This document shows, piece after piece, positions 12,119 through 22,120 of a DNA stretch of 64,000 bases (position 1 is the stretch's first letter; each line of letters begins with the position of its first letter). Both the position numbers and the translations under genes were made by a program. Under the pieces are notes generated by a model, which searched no databases, was not told the DNA's origin, and saw nothing but the letters and a program-made list of their open reading frames with translations. The DNA comes from Amblyomma americanum (lineage: Eukaryota; Arthropoda; Arachnida; Ixodida; Ixodidae), in the NCBI RefSeq assembly GCF_052857255.1, contig NC_135498.1, positions 88,034,639-88,098,638 of the forward strand, written 5' to 3'.

Positions 12119-13338
12119 TACCCTCACCTGGTGGTGGGGTCATTGTCCTCTCCACATTGTCTGCTACTTTCTCCTCCACCACCCCGCTCTTGTGGCACTT
12201 CCTCCTCGCCACTGTTCTCCCCCGCAGGCTCTGATTGGCCGCGTCAGTTTCCTTCTCACCACGAAACGCCTCCCACTACAACCTCTCCGCATTTCTCCTA
12301 TCTACTATGACCGTGTGGCTTGAAATTGACGCTATCAGAGAGGTTTTTCGAAGATGGCAGTAGTAATGCGAACGCATTGAAAAGCTTTGACCCAAGTCGG
12401 AAGAACATCTCAGGCCCAGATCTGTGGGAAGACGACTATCATGATACCGAGGGAGTCGTACGACTACTGCATAAGCGAGCGGGTGACATCGGTATCGCCT
12501 GTTCTCTGTGGGCCGTTCGCACTCATTGTATGCGCGCGACTGCACAAGTGGGCTGAGGAAGGAAATCTGTCTCGTGAGCTTCAAACTGGTTTTGGGCCTG
12601 GCCACCGCCTAGACAGCAACCTCTTCGTGGTTACCCAGACCTGGAAGATGGAAACACTAAACTATGGAGGAAGAACTCAGGAGAGGCCCTCGCTATCTGA
12701 CCTGTGGGTCAAGAAGTGTGCCGGAAGTCGTGTTTTCGCAAGGACTACTGGGAGTCTTTCGCCGACGGCGCAGCCAATAGTAACGCTGGGCGCAGCGGCG
12801 TCGTTTGCTGCGGACGCGCAAGCGCGCTGCGACGGCGGCCAAGTAGGGGGAGGGGGCGGCTTCAAAAAATGCGACGTAATCGCCTCTTTTCTTTCCTGCT
12901 CCATGCACTAAACAGACCTCTCTTGGTAAGGCCTTGACACCTTACAGGTTTTACTCAACCGCCCAAGACACCGTCTGCTGCTCCAAGAAGTGTACAAGGA
13001 AAGCATGGCAGCCACTGCGGAATGACGCCAGTTCGGAACTATTGGAGGTGTTGTGGGGACTCTGTCACATTCAGCTGTGACTGGTCTTTGCACCTGCTTG
13101 CTTACCGACACACTTCTACGCCTGTGGTGGTGGCAGTGGAAAAAAACAAACTTTAGGAGCCAGTTAGGGCGGGGGTAGGGATAAGGGGGATTGCAGCTAG
13201 GAGACGGGTTGGCCCCGCGGTCGCGCTATGTAGCCAGGAGTCCGTGGGCCCTGGCGGCCTCTCTGGCCCAAGTCGTCATCGGGAGCTGAACCTCCGGCTG
13301 CGAGCTGCGCAGCACGGCCTCCCGCCTCCTGGTCGTCG
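12119..13338. other. Mostly unassigned; small LINE RT fragment inside
   Basis: Most of this stretch shows no gene. It includes a short LINE-like piece (12540-12640, listed separately), a segment beginning ACTATGGAGGAAGAACTCAG near 12660 that has the look of a dispersed repeat, and a GC-rich part at 12770-12870. Frames of 174 codons (12387-12911) run across these unrelated pieces and are not believed. Confidence 0.35.
12540..12640 (+). pseudogene. Fragment of LINE reverse transcriptase
   Basis: The plus frame reads KWAEEGNLSRELQTGFGPGH and continues with RLDSNLFVVTQ. This resembles the RT segment of jockey/CR1-type LINEs in which a W-x-E-E-x-x-L-x-x-x-Q-x-G-F-R-x-G-R motif precedes the conserved L-x-x-Q. 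Only about 33 codons are recognisable, so this is a short relic. Confidence 0.5.
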
Positions 13339-13340
13339 AA

Positions 13341-13596
13341 TCTCGGAAGGTGGTTTGTTTTACGGGGGTTTAACGTCCCAAAGCGACCCGGGCTATGAGG
13401 GATGCCGTAGTGAAGGGCTTTGGAAATTTCGACCAGCTGGGGTTCTCTAACGTGCACAGACATCGCACAGTACACGGGCCTCCAGAATTTCGCCTCCGTC
13501 GAAATGCGACCGCTGCGGCCGGGATAGAACCCGCGTCTTTCGGGTCAGTAGCCGAGTGCCATAACCGCAGCAGCCGCGACTGCCGAGTCTCGGAAG
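13341..13596 (-). mobile_element. tRNA-derived SINE, minus orientation
   Basis: The element (about 13350-13587) reads on the minus strand from a tRNA-like head with a B-box (GGTTCTATCC) through the body phrase GTCTGTGCACGTTAG to a tail ending near GGGACGTTAAACCCCCG. TCTCGGAAG flanks both sides (13341-13349 and 13588-13596) as a target-site duplication. This tRNA-SINE type matches the abundant SINEs of ixodid ticks (Ruka-like, as I recall the family). A second copy in opposite orientation begins 16 bp to the right. Confidence 0.85.
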
Positions 13597-13611
13597 AGCA
13601 AGTTGTACTAA

Positions 13612-13885
13612 CCCGCCTCCATGGCTCAGTGGTTAGGGCTCGGTTACTGAGCTGTAGTTCCTGGGATCGAACCCGGACGCGTTCCGATGGAGGCGAAACG
13701 CAAAAGGCTCCCCTGTGCTGTGCGATGACAGTGCATGTTAAAGATCCCCAGATGGTCGAAATTATTCCGGAGCCCTCCACGACTGCACCTCTTCTTTCAT
13801 CTTCCCTTCTCTTGCGGCGCAGTTCGGGTGTCGACCGATATGTGAGGAAATTACTGCGCTCTTTTCTAAAAAGTCAATCTTTTTA
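13612..13885 (+). mobile_element. tRNA-derived SINE, plus orientation
   Basis: The head contains an A-box-like TGGCTCAGTGGTTAGGGC and a B-box-like GGGATCGAACCCGG. The body follows with GCTGTGCGATGACAGTGCA, TTAAAGATCCCCAGATGGTC and GAAATTATTCCGGAGCCC, and a T-rich variant tail ends near 13885. Polymerase III promoter boxes are intact-looking, but the head is part of a SINE and not a functional tRNA gene. Confidence 0.85.
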
Positions 13886-13969
13886 AGTGGAACTATTCGG
13901 TATGCCGTGTGTATGCGATAGACATTCGCCTTAAAGTCTTAGAGTCTATGTATAATTTTCAGGCCGGAG
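13886..13969. other. Short spacer
   Basis: Nothing recognisable between the SINE and the LINE 3' end. Confidence 0.3.
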
Positions 13970-14520
13970 GAGAAAACATTTATTGCTGCATTTTGCTAAA
14001 TGAGGATGGTGGTTGTGCTGGGTGGCAGTCCTTATTTCGCGATGCCATTGGCCACCGCTAATGCCCGTGCTCTCTGGTCTAGGGCCCGCTGGGCCTCCAC
14101 GTCCGAGCTGGACAGGGCCGCCTCCGAGCCCTCCCTAGTTGGTTGACTTATAACGGCTATATGTGTATTGTACTGGCAGGCCCACACCATGTGGTATAGG
14201 TCAGCATACTGACCGCATAATTTGCACCTGGCCATGAATGGAGGGTCCACGTGTTTTAGTATGGCGGGTTTTAAGAAAGACCCGGCTTGGAGCCGTCTAA
14301 GGTGGCACTCCTCGGTTCTGTCGAGACCCTTAGCGGGTTCCGGGAGTACCCTCCTGTAGAGGCGTAGATGGTTTGTAATATACGCGTAAGTGATTAGCGG
14401 GGTTGGTACGATTGCCGCGGCAGAACCGGGGATTGAGTAGAACCCGAGGGAAGGAACGCTCGGGCAGCCGCGTGAGCAGCCTCGTACCCCTCAACCTCCT
14501 GGTGACCGGGCACGCATACT
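13970..14520 (-). pseudogene. LINE relic A, 3' end with RNase H remnant
   Basis: Read on the minus strand, this begins with PGHQEVEGYEAAHAAAR, the end of an RNase H domain as found in I/R1-like LINEs. It passes through frame breaks and ends with a cysteine-rich segment CKLCGQYADLYHMVWACQ (72-codon frame, 14032-14250). An AATAAA lies just downstream near 13980. Tick LINEs commonly end with such a C-x-x-C...H-M-x-W-x-C module. The copy is 5' truncated and is interrupted upstream by the hairpin at 14521. Confidence 0.75.
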
Positions 14521-14633
14521 AGGTGAAAAACGTAGCGCAAAGAAACGAGGACACAGAAAGACGGACAACACACAAGCGCCGTGTGTTGTCCGTCTTTATG
14601 TGTCCTCGTTTCTTTGCGCTACGTTTTTCACCT
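14521..14633. repeat. 53 bp near-perfect inverted repeat (hairpin)
   Basis: The left arm 14521-14573 and right arm 14581-14633 are complementary at 52 of 53 positions and are separated by 7 bp (AAGCGCC). Arms start AGGTGAAAAACGTAGCGC. A diverged relative of the arm (GAGGACACAAAAAGACG) appears inside repeat B copy 1 near 6905. It sits exactly between two LINE 3' ends, which suggests it is itself a mobile foldback or was formed at an insertion junction. Confidence 0.95.
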
Positions 14634-15195
14634 TGAAGTTATGAACCAACAAGCCCAAGCATATACCCTTCTGAAACGCATACTAGGTTTTTTTTTACTA
14701 ATCGCCGAATCCGAATTGCTCTGAACTGCCAATAGTATTCTGCGGCCGAGTCGCGCAGTCCTACCCCACATGTAATTCCGTCAGGCCTGCTGCGAGTCCG
14801 AGGCCGGATGACAGTCATCCAGGTGTGTGAGGGAACACGAGAAGGTTTTCGGAAAGTGTCGGTTTGAGTCCGTCTCCAAACGACTTGTTCGACCTTATTG
14901 AGTGATTTATGGACAGGGGAGTAAACTATTCGGGAACCCCGGTGATGGGGCGTAATTTCGTGATGTGTCACCGTGCGTTACCTGGCACTGCGGAACGAGG
15001 GAAGGCCGCCCGGTCGACGAGTCCTCGGGCGTCATTGTATGCAGCCGTATTCTCTGGATGTTCGCTGTGCGCAGAAGCCCAGATGAGTGCAATGAGCCGA
15101 TTCAGTGGAGCAGCACTGTTCAGAACACGATGTGCTGGTGTGTGAAGCCGTTGTTTGGCGAAATTTCGAATGGCTGATTTAAAATCCCATTATGT
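14634..15195 (-). pseudogene. LINE relic B, RNase H and 3' part (lower segment)
   Basis: On the minus strand the sequence reads SAIRNFAKQRLHTPAHRVLN, then NRLIALIWASAHSEHPENTA with AAYNDARGLVDRAAFPRS. That is the catalytic/helical middle of a LINE RNase H domain with the H-x-x-x-x-N-x-x-A end. It is followed by frame-broken remnants of the linker to the C-terminal cysteine module. The upper half of the same domain lies at 15895-16380, beyond an inserted LTR-like unit. Confidence 0.7.
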
Positions 15196-15894
15196 TGTTA
15201 CGTGACGGCAAGCAAGTGAAGACAGGAGTACATGACAGGTGGCGATGGAATGATTTAATGGCAGTAGGCCTAGCGCGAGCGCTCCGTGCCGAGCCACTGC
15301 ACACATTGTCGTCATCTTGTCCGTGACACTACCCGGGGCTGCCGAGCGATCATCCCGATCGCGTGAACTAGAACGGCAGTGGAGAGGAAACCTAGGACGT
15401 GACGATGGGCGTGACAGGTGGGATGAACACGGAAGAGAACAATATGCAGGGCTTGCCGTCACGGTGAAAGAGATGACCATAGGATGATCAGATGAGCGCT
15501 GGTTCAGGAAGCTTCCGGGCCGTAGCTAGGTCACCTTGAGCCGACGGCCGAGGCCCATGAACACACCAAACGGCATGGGCATGCAGGGGCTGTGTTAGAA
15601 TATGTTGGCGGCTTCTAGGGTCTATGGGGTCATAGGTTCGAGTTGCGGCGGCGGCGTCATGTCGTCGTGTCTTCTGGTCGGGGCGGGGCACACATTGTCG
15701 TGTGCAGTGGTCCAGAACCGACCACTCCGTTCACCCAAGCGCCGTACCCCGCACCCCCATCAAATGTTACGTGACGGCAAGGAGGTCAAGGCAGGATTAC
15801 ATAACAGGTGGCGGTGGAATGATATAATGGCTGTGGGCCTAGCGCGAGCGCTCCGTGCCGAGCCACTGCCCACATTGTCTTCTTGTCCGTGACA
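15196..15894 (-). mobile_element. Small LTR-like element (TRIM candidate) inside LINE relic B
   Basis: Two direct repeats of about 131 bp, 15196-15328 and 15765-15894, both begin TGTTACGTGACGGCAAG and end with CCGTGACA (TG...CA). They differ at roughly a tenth of positions. They enclose 436 bp with no coding capacity. Read on the minus strand, the sequence right after the upstream repeat includes GGGGGTGCGGGG, which could be a primer-binding site. The whole unit interrupts the RNase H domain of LINE relic B. No clean target duplication is visible (TATGT against ATATA), so a TRIM is the best explanation but not proven. Confidence 0.6.
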
Positions 15895-16380
15895 ATATAT
15901 TGTACATTTTTTTTAGCAATGACCAGGGCTATATCTGCTGCTTCAGACTGGACAGGATGTAACACTGAACAGGGATTACGAACACGGTTACATACCGTGA
16001 TTGCATAGGCCGAGAGGGTAGAATATCCCGCAGCATCTACGTATGTGATTGTTGGATGACTAGAGTAGTGCTTATGGAGAGCTGCTGCTCGAGCAGTCGA
16101 CGATCTTTGTCATGCTCTGGGTAGGTGTTTATGGGCAGAGGTGGAATATATTTTTTGCGAAGTCTAGAGCAATGTTATGCCGATCCGAAATTTGGTCGTC
16201 GAGGAGGATTTTGGGTCTTTTTCAGGAGATTCTGTCCGGTGTTTGAGATAGGCGATAGAACTGCCCCGTGAAGTGGGCTTCAGTTAGTTTTGCTAGGGTG
16301 TTGCACCTAGTTGGGAGACTGCTTGGGAGGGTGAATTCGGGAGGTGACCTCAATCTTCAGGGGATTATGGGCATCTCTTC
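15895..16380 (-). pseudogene. LINE relic B, upper segment (start of RNase H)
   Basis: The minus strand reads EAHFTGQFYRLSQTPDRISW, then IALDFAKNIYSTS, then TITYVDAAGYSTLSAYAITV and SEAADIALVIAKKN. The Y-V-D-A-A motif is the first catalytic Asp segment of LINE RNase H domains. Stops interrupt it. The reading resumes at 15195 beyond the LTR-like insertion, so the two segments together are one old LINE 3' end in minus orientation. Confidence 0.7.
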
Positions 16381-17211
16381 TTAAACAGGACGCCAGTAAT
16401 TGATATTGAAACTAAGCTATCATTGGTAGATATGAACTGTTGGGGCACGTACGACACAAAGTGGACACGGAGCCACGGACACCGCTGAATAGCAGCTGGC
16501 TTAAGTGTAAGCACAAACGTTCGTAGGAATGAAAAGGTAGGTGTACGCGTGGAAACCAAAGAAAGCGCAACTTTTACCAAACTTTCTGAAAATTCTCCGA
16601 CAGTTGTGAGGTGTTGATTAGAGCACTGTACGGGCTCGGGCCGGAAAATGCGCTTTTTCGCCGGGCATGGGCCGGGTCCAGGTTTGAAGTTGCAGTGCCG
16701 GGCTTGGGCCCTTAGATGGAAGACCTGTGTTCGGTTTTTATTAATTATTGCAGAGTTCAGTGTACTTGTGGCATTTTAGTGGCGACACAGGTAGAACGTG
16801 ACCATGATGTCGGAGAAAAATTACTCGAAGCTTCTTTGCTTATTTTTTGATGTCTGCTTAGTCGCATTTTCCTCACGCGAGAAAAATTGGTACTTTTTTT
16901 TTCCCTTTAGCCTGCTGTCCGGAACGTCTCGGAAATGAGAAAATCCCGGAGTTAAAATTTTTTCTGTGAATTTTTTTGTAGACAGAGTTTCATCAGCGTC
17001 ACTTCAGTGCAATATCCAGGTAATTTCAGACGCGTACTCCCCGGGTGCTTTTTTTTTTTTCAGTGATTGAACAGCAGCAGCGAAAGACTACTCTCGCAGG
17101 TTCTAAAGCGCGCAATCCCGCAGCGGGCTGTACTACAGCGGCGCGTCCTTAGTGGAGCATTGTAGCGCATTGCACACGGCTCATTCACGCGAGTGCGTTC
17201 GCCTACTAAAG
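16381..17211. other. No recognisable gene
   Basis: This stretch shows no supported feature. It includes a GGGC-rich imperfectly repetitive patch near 16630-16710 (GGGCTCGGGCCGG and related) and T-rich sequence near 16880-17060. Confidence 0.35.
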
Positions 17212-18640
17212 TACAGAATACAAGTCGAGGCAATAAAAATGAATGAAAAATAATGGCCTCTCCCGCACCACTACATTATCGCGGGTGTAAACCCAGTAGT
17301 AATATAAAAGATGTGGCCCTAAGGCAATAGAAATTTTGCCACCCGAAGGTGGAAAAAAACCAGTAAGGGAATGCCACTATACCGACCCACAGCCGAGGAT
17401 CTCCCCAGAGAAGTAGCGGAAGGGGTTAAATAAAAGGGTTATGGGACTTGGGATGGGAATGGGGGCAGCGAGTTTTTCCTTCAGATCCTTCGAATGTCTC
17501 GACTCCATTACTGGCCTGCCTGGCCAGGACAGGGAGGGCGTCGAGATTGCCCAATGGTGCGGCCCCCACTCGCGGGATGCCCGACCACCCACCAAACTCA
17601 ACGGGCTCCGACCGCCGGAGACAGGAGAACCTACGACGGGGTTAGCTACCTGGGGCCCCTCCACAACACCCGGTTCCGCAGTCCGTACCGACCGCAGACC
17701 AGGGCGTCGGTTATTCCGACTCACAGGGGCTGCTTCGGACTGGCTACTAGCCATCGAGTGCTTTTCGCGGTTTTTCAGACACCGGAAGTATGTGTGGTGT
17801 GATCCGGCCTGTAGAGGCTGGGTCGTCAACCTATCGGCACGCAGCCCTCGGCACCATGACCCACACCTCAGCGGGGACCCACCTGTGCTTCCATCCAACC
17901 AACTGCGCACTTATTTTCCCCCTAGCTTGATCCACGCCTACTGAGGTGGAAGTGTTCAAGGCCAGGCGACCGGGCCACAAACCAAGAACGTGGCTTAGGG
18001 TGAGAGGACCCGGGCTACTCCACCGGTACTCCACAACATCGACGGTGTTTGCACAGATCGTACTACGAACTCTCATTCCTCGGCGTCCCGCGACGGCCCC
18101 GCGGCCGGCCTAAGACCGCTTCCCCGAGGTGTCGGTTAGAGCCTGGCTACTATGAACCCCCGCGCGGACCTGGTTTCTCCGGAACCAGAAACCGGCGCGT
18201 CGGTAGCCAGACTTGCACGCCCCCGCGTGCGGAGGGAGGTAGATGCATGTATTTGAAAACCTTTTGCTTTTGTCATGCCTTCTGTGCCGGATTCCGTGTG
18301 TCCAACCTGATAATATAACCAGGCCTGCCTCCGCTCAGGCATCGGTCCACACGGGCGCGACTGGCCCTCACAGTCGCTTGGGAGTCCCTGCCACTCCCAT
18401 GGGGTTTTGCGTCCCCAGAGGATGGGCCCCGGCCAACTCATCCCCACCGCTGGCATTGCATCGGAACAAAGCCTAGTAGCCGAAACTACACCGGCCCGTA
18501 TTCTGGGGCGGGGGGGGGGGGGGGGCACGGTCAGGCCACACAGTCGGATTCTCCCCGACTAAAGTACATAAAATATGTTGGGGCAACATAAAAGAAATGA
18601 AAAATAATAAGCCCTAGCCTGTCTACTAAAGTACAGAAGC
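17212..18640. repeat. GC-rich block flanked by similar AT-rich sequences, unclassified
   Basis: The left flank has CTACTAAAGTACAGAAT and GAATGAAAAATAAT (17213-17255). Related sequences recur on the right at about 18558-18640 (GACTAAAGTACATAAAAT, GAAATGAAAAATAAT, TCTACTAAAGTACAGAA). The block between is GC-rich and unlike its surroundings. It has a 177-codon minus frame (17377-17910) rich in S, R, P and G without motifs, and a run of 16 G at 18510-18525. It may be an inserted retroelement or transferred segment; I cannot name it. Confidence 0.45.
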
Positions 18641-18802
18641 ACCACTGACTTGGGTTTCAGTTTCGCTAAGCTGCTCTGCAGCTGCTCGGTTTTTCGTGAC
18701 TGCAGACATTTGAAATACCGCCATGCGATTGTTCGACGGGCAGCCGTCTTTTCAAAGATCGTCTTCGTGTACCCTTTGCCTGCAAATAAAAATTGCCGGG
18801 AA

Positions 18803-19697
18803 TGACGCGATAGCATAATGGGTTTGTGGAAGAAGAAGGTGCTTCCACATGAGTCGCAGGCAAACAGGTTTATTCCAGCCACTGCGCGTCTCTTCCTTCA
18901 GCTCGTAGCGCGCCACCACATGCCGTGCCTTCTCCCAAGGAGTTGTCCCGGCGAAAAGTCTTCCGGCTGGGTTAAAGAGGGCAAGGAGATGTCTTGTTGG
19001 AAAAAAAAAAGCGAAGAAGTGAGTGGGCAGCTGATGAAGGAAGCACGGTGTTGTCGACGAGGGCAAGCTTTATGTGGTGGAGGGAGACTATGGTGTTGCA
19101 ACCGATGGCGCGCAGCGTATAAGTTTTGCCGCCCCGCGCGACGACGAGATGGGGTCCAGTACAGGGTACCTAAAGCGCACGGCGGGCACAGTCCACGGGT
19201 ACGAAAACGTAGGTGCTGTCTCGAAAATCGCGGGGGACAAAGGTAGGCTTGCACTGGCGAGCGCGTGTCGGAGGGGCGGAGTTACAGGACAGGAGAGTGG
19301 CGAGACTTTCAGCGTATAACGTATGCCAGGAGAAGGACAAGCGGCGCTCTTGGCAGGCGGGCGCACGAAATCGGCTGGTAGACGAAACGGTGCGCAACGG
19401 TAGACTCAACGTTAGCGCGCGGCTCCAACGCTCCACCGCAGGTGAATTCCCATCTATCCGGACGGTCATTCTCTACTTTACATTTATAGATCCCTGGGAG
19501 TCCTCATATCCCTTGGAGCGATGCGCCACTGCCCTGCGATGGCAGGTGCTCTCAGCGGTGGGCCTTGTGCGGCCCAGGTCCCGAGCGACCAATCATTAAT
19601 TTAACTGCCACAGTGGGTAGTTTGCTCCCTATCCGGTGAGCAGGTTGTGATGTGCCGCAGTCACGTGACCTAAGTGGCCAACCTGCCTACTAGCCCA
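18803..19697. repeat. Dispersed repeat family B, copy 2 (split by a retroelement)
   Basis: The left end GACGCGATAGCATAATGGG lies at 18803-18822. The body resumes at 19442 with GAATTCCCATCTATC, GGTCATTCTCTAC and GCGATGCGCCACTGCCCTGC, matching copy 3 closely up to about 19697, where another repeat (family E) takes over. The intervening 18825-19441 is a Ty3/gypsy fragment. The nesting order is therefore B first, then the retroelement and family E. Confidence 0.65.
18825..19441 (-). pseudogene. Ty3/gypsy polyprotein C-terminus and LTR remnant
   Basis: Read on the minus strand, the sequence has CKPTFVPRDFRDSTYVFVPV followed by DCARRAL, then in another frame GTLYWTP and ARHRLQHHSL. This is the order of the integrase tail of tick gypsy polyproteins (F-V-x-x-D-L-R-x-x-x-x-V-F-V-R-x-D...R-R-P-L...G-P). 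Frames are broken. Downstream on the same strand is an AATAAA (GGAATAAACC) and a terminus TTCTTCCACA next to 18825, consistent with a 3' LTR end. The element is 5' truncated. Confidence 0.65.
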
Positions 19698-20240
19698 GGT
19701 AGCACCGAACATTAGAATAATGATATAAAAATGTTGCGTAAGTTGCAGTGATGTTACATTAACGTGAAAAATTAACATATAACGTTGTGTGTTACATAGA
19801 AGAGGCCATTTTAGCGCTCTAAACAAACGTTGTTTTAATATAGTCTTCGAAACGTTAAATATAATGTTTAAAGACACAACTGTAGAACAACATTACAAAT
19901 ATATTTCGAGCACTGATTTCCAGAACATTTCCCACTGTTTTTACTGTAAAGATGTTTTTCAACTAGCAGTACTTTGCAACACATCTCTTAGTATTTGCCA
20001 TATATTGCATGCACAGCCCCATTGTTTTGTCAGAAAACTGGTTATTACCCATTCGGTACTATCATTCTTGGGACATCCCTCAGTGATGGGTATGTAAGCT
20101 TGACTCCAGGATATCCGTTCGGGGGTGAGTGAATACGAATTGCATGTTGTGCTGTATAGTGGAACTGAAGTGCCCCCATTGCACTGGCTATTGCAAAGCA
20201 TTGTAAGTTGTGTGCCAGCACAACTGGCAGGCCTGCATGT
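19698..20240 (+). repeat. Dispersed repeat family E, copy 1
   Basis: Begins AGGTAGCACCGAACATTAGA and runs AT-rich to about 20240. It shares ordered landmarks with 45036-45650: GTTTTAATATAGTC, ATTACCCATTCG, ATGGGTATGTAAGCTTGAC against a related CTTGACACGATAG, CCGTTCGG and GCATGTTGTGCT. No coding is seen. The element class is unknown to me. Confidence 0.65.
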
Positions 20241-20249
20241 TTACTTTTA

Positions 20250-21475
20250 TGTTACATTTATATTGTGAGCACTTTATGCGCCTTCGTCGTCGTCGCCTCT
20301 CTGGCGGCGACTTATTCTCTTTCACCTGTAAATTCCCATCGCCATCGCTTGGCGCTGTTCGCTGGGAGCACGTCTCTGCCAGCGGGTGAGAATAAACGTC
20401 TCCCGCGAAAAAACGTCTCCCTTACACGTGGTGGAGGTGCGCCTTGGATCCCCCGTAGCCTCTTTCCCCGCTTCTCCCTGGAGCTGCGTTCCGGTCGTCG
20501 CTTGTGTACTCTCACCGTCATGTCCCAAGAGGAGAACGCCGGCGGCACGGGTTCCTCCCGCTCGCCCTCTGCTGCACCCGCAACTTGGACCGTGAGCAGC
20601 CGTCAACGCGACCCTCAGATGTTTGCTGGCCTCCGCAGCGACGGCGTCGACGACTGGCTTGACCACTACGACCCCGTGAGCTGGTTTAACCGATGAGACG
20701 ACTCCCTTAAACTCCTGAATGTGTCCTTCCATTTGACTGACGTTGCACGCACATGATTCTTAAATCATGGGACGGATATTCCCGACTGGACAAGTTTCAA
20801 GCAGCAGTTGCGACAGATTTTTGGCTCTCCGGCTGTTCGGTCTGAAGTAGCCTAGAAGAAGCTCGCTGACCGCATGCCACGATGACCGAGGCTGACCATG
20901 TTCGCCACGTCCTGAAGGATATCGGCTTTTTGGCGTTCAATGCCCTTGCCGTCCAAAACCCTACGACCGTCGATGCCATCATCGAGACCTGCCAACGCCT
21001 CGATCAGCTGCAATCCATTCGTGTACAACCTGACCCGGCTGCTTTCCTTTTGCCCACCGACCTGTGTGCACAAATTCGTGCGCTCATTCGTGAGGGGCGT
21101 ATCGCTCGCGGTTCTCCGTGCCTCACCGCACCTGCGCCTCCTGCTCCGTCCTGTGTTGGTGCTGGCCTTCGCAGCATCATCAAAGAAGAGTTGGCGTCAG
21201 TAACCTGCTCTCTGGCACCAGACACCCCTGCTATTCGCCCTACACCCACGTACGCTCAGGTCGCTGCCATGCCACTTGTCTTTGGTCCGCCTCCAACGCC
21301 AGCGCCGCCACGCGACCATGTCACAGCTTTGGCACCTCCAACGTCAAGGTCACCGCTCTACTCGCCCTGGTGCCATTGCCGCCATTGCGGGCGAATTCAA
21401 CCCACGAAATCACGGACATTGAAAAGTCATTGTTTCGAGAACGTTTTAATACGTAGGCATCGCGGGCCGTAAAAA
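20250..21475 (+). pseudogene. Ty3/gypsy retrotransposon gag relic with 5' leader
   Basis: A leader with AATAAACGTCTCCC near 20390 looks like an LTR end. An ATG at 20520 opens MSQEENAGGTGSSRSPSAAP and continues through PQMFAGLRSDGVDDWLDHYD before a TGA at 20694-20696. After frame breaks the gag resumes in an open frame at 20882-21472 with MTEADHVRHVLKDIGFLAFN, ALAVQNPTTVDAIIETCQRL and a proline-rich tail. This matches the gag of an abundant tick gypsy lineage as I know it. A zinc knuckle, protease and pol are missing, so this is a 3'-truncated relic. Confidence 0.8.
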
Positions 21476-21586
21476 ATGACACATTAAACATGTACAAGCA
21501 ACGCGAAGCAGTTTATTTACGCGTGTATGCAACCGCTTTCGTTTGGCTCTCAGAGCTTCGTGGCTGCACACAGACGCTCGAGATTA
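21476..21586. other. Short spacer
   Basis: Nothing recognisable between the gag relic and the nested SINE pair. Confidence 0.3.
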
Positions 21587-22120
21587 GCCGCCGCGGTGGG
21601 TCAGTGGTTATGGTGCTCGTTTCCTGTTCTCAACGTCGTGGGTCCGATCCCGGCCGCGGCGGACGCATTTCGATGGAGGCGAAATGCAAAAACGCCCGTG
21701 TTGTGCACGATGTCATCGCACTTAAAGAACTGCAGGTGCTCCATATTAATCCCGACCCTACGACTGCGGCGTCCCTCATATTGGTTTTGGTTTTTGAGGA
21801 AAGGAAGTGGCGCAGTAATTGTCTCACAACTCGGTGGACACCCGAACCGCGCCGTAAGGGAAGGGAGGAAGGGGGGCGGTGGTGAAAGAATAACAAGAGG
21901 AGCCGCAGTGAAGGGCTGCGGTATAATTTCGGCCACCTGGTGATCTTTAACGTACACTGACATCGCACAGCACACGGGCGCCTTTTGCGTTTCGCCTCCA
22001 TCGAAACGCGGCCGGGTTCGAACATGAGAACCCAGGCTCAGTAGCCGAGCCCCCTAACCACAGAGGCACCGCGGCGGATCCCTCATATGGCCCATGCGTC
22101 GATTCTGGACGTTAAACCCC
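21587..22120 (+). mobile_element. tRNA-derived SINE split by a second SINE
   Basis: The outer plus-oriented copy runs 21587-21781 (head GTGGGTCAGTGGTTATGG, B-box-like GGGTCCGATCCCGG) and resumes at 22089 with the tail piece ending GACGTTAAACCCCA. The 10 bp TCCCTCATAT sits at 21772-21781 and again at 22079-22088, and is the target duplication made by the inner SINE. The continuity of the outer tail across the insertion confirms the order of events. Confidence 0.9.
21782..22078 (-). mobile_element. tRNA-derived SINE, minus, nested in another SINE
   Basis: Read on the minus strand, it has a tRNA-like head starting near 22078 (CCGCCGCGGTGCCTCTG), the body phrase AAAGATCACCAGGTGGCC and a long variant tail containing GGCGCGGTTCGGGTGTCC up to 21782. 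This tail subtype is shared with the copies at 13612, 47563 and 60057 and differs from the GGGACGTTAAACCCC tail of the host SINE, so two SINE subfamilies are present. Confidence 0.9.

Noticed and set aside
13612..13690. tRNA gene
   Set aside because: A- and B-box-like sequences belong to a SINE head; it continues into the SINE body and recurs in the other copies.
17377..17910. 177-codon minus-strand frame
   Set aside because: No motif, composition-driven in a GC-rich block, and an equally long plus frame overlaps it.
18825..19441. Endogenous retrovirus
   Set aside because: Fits a Ty3/gypsy polyprotein tail common in ticks; no envelope seen.
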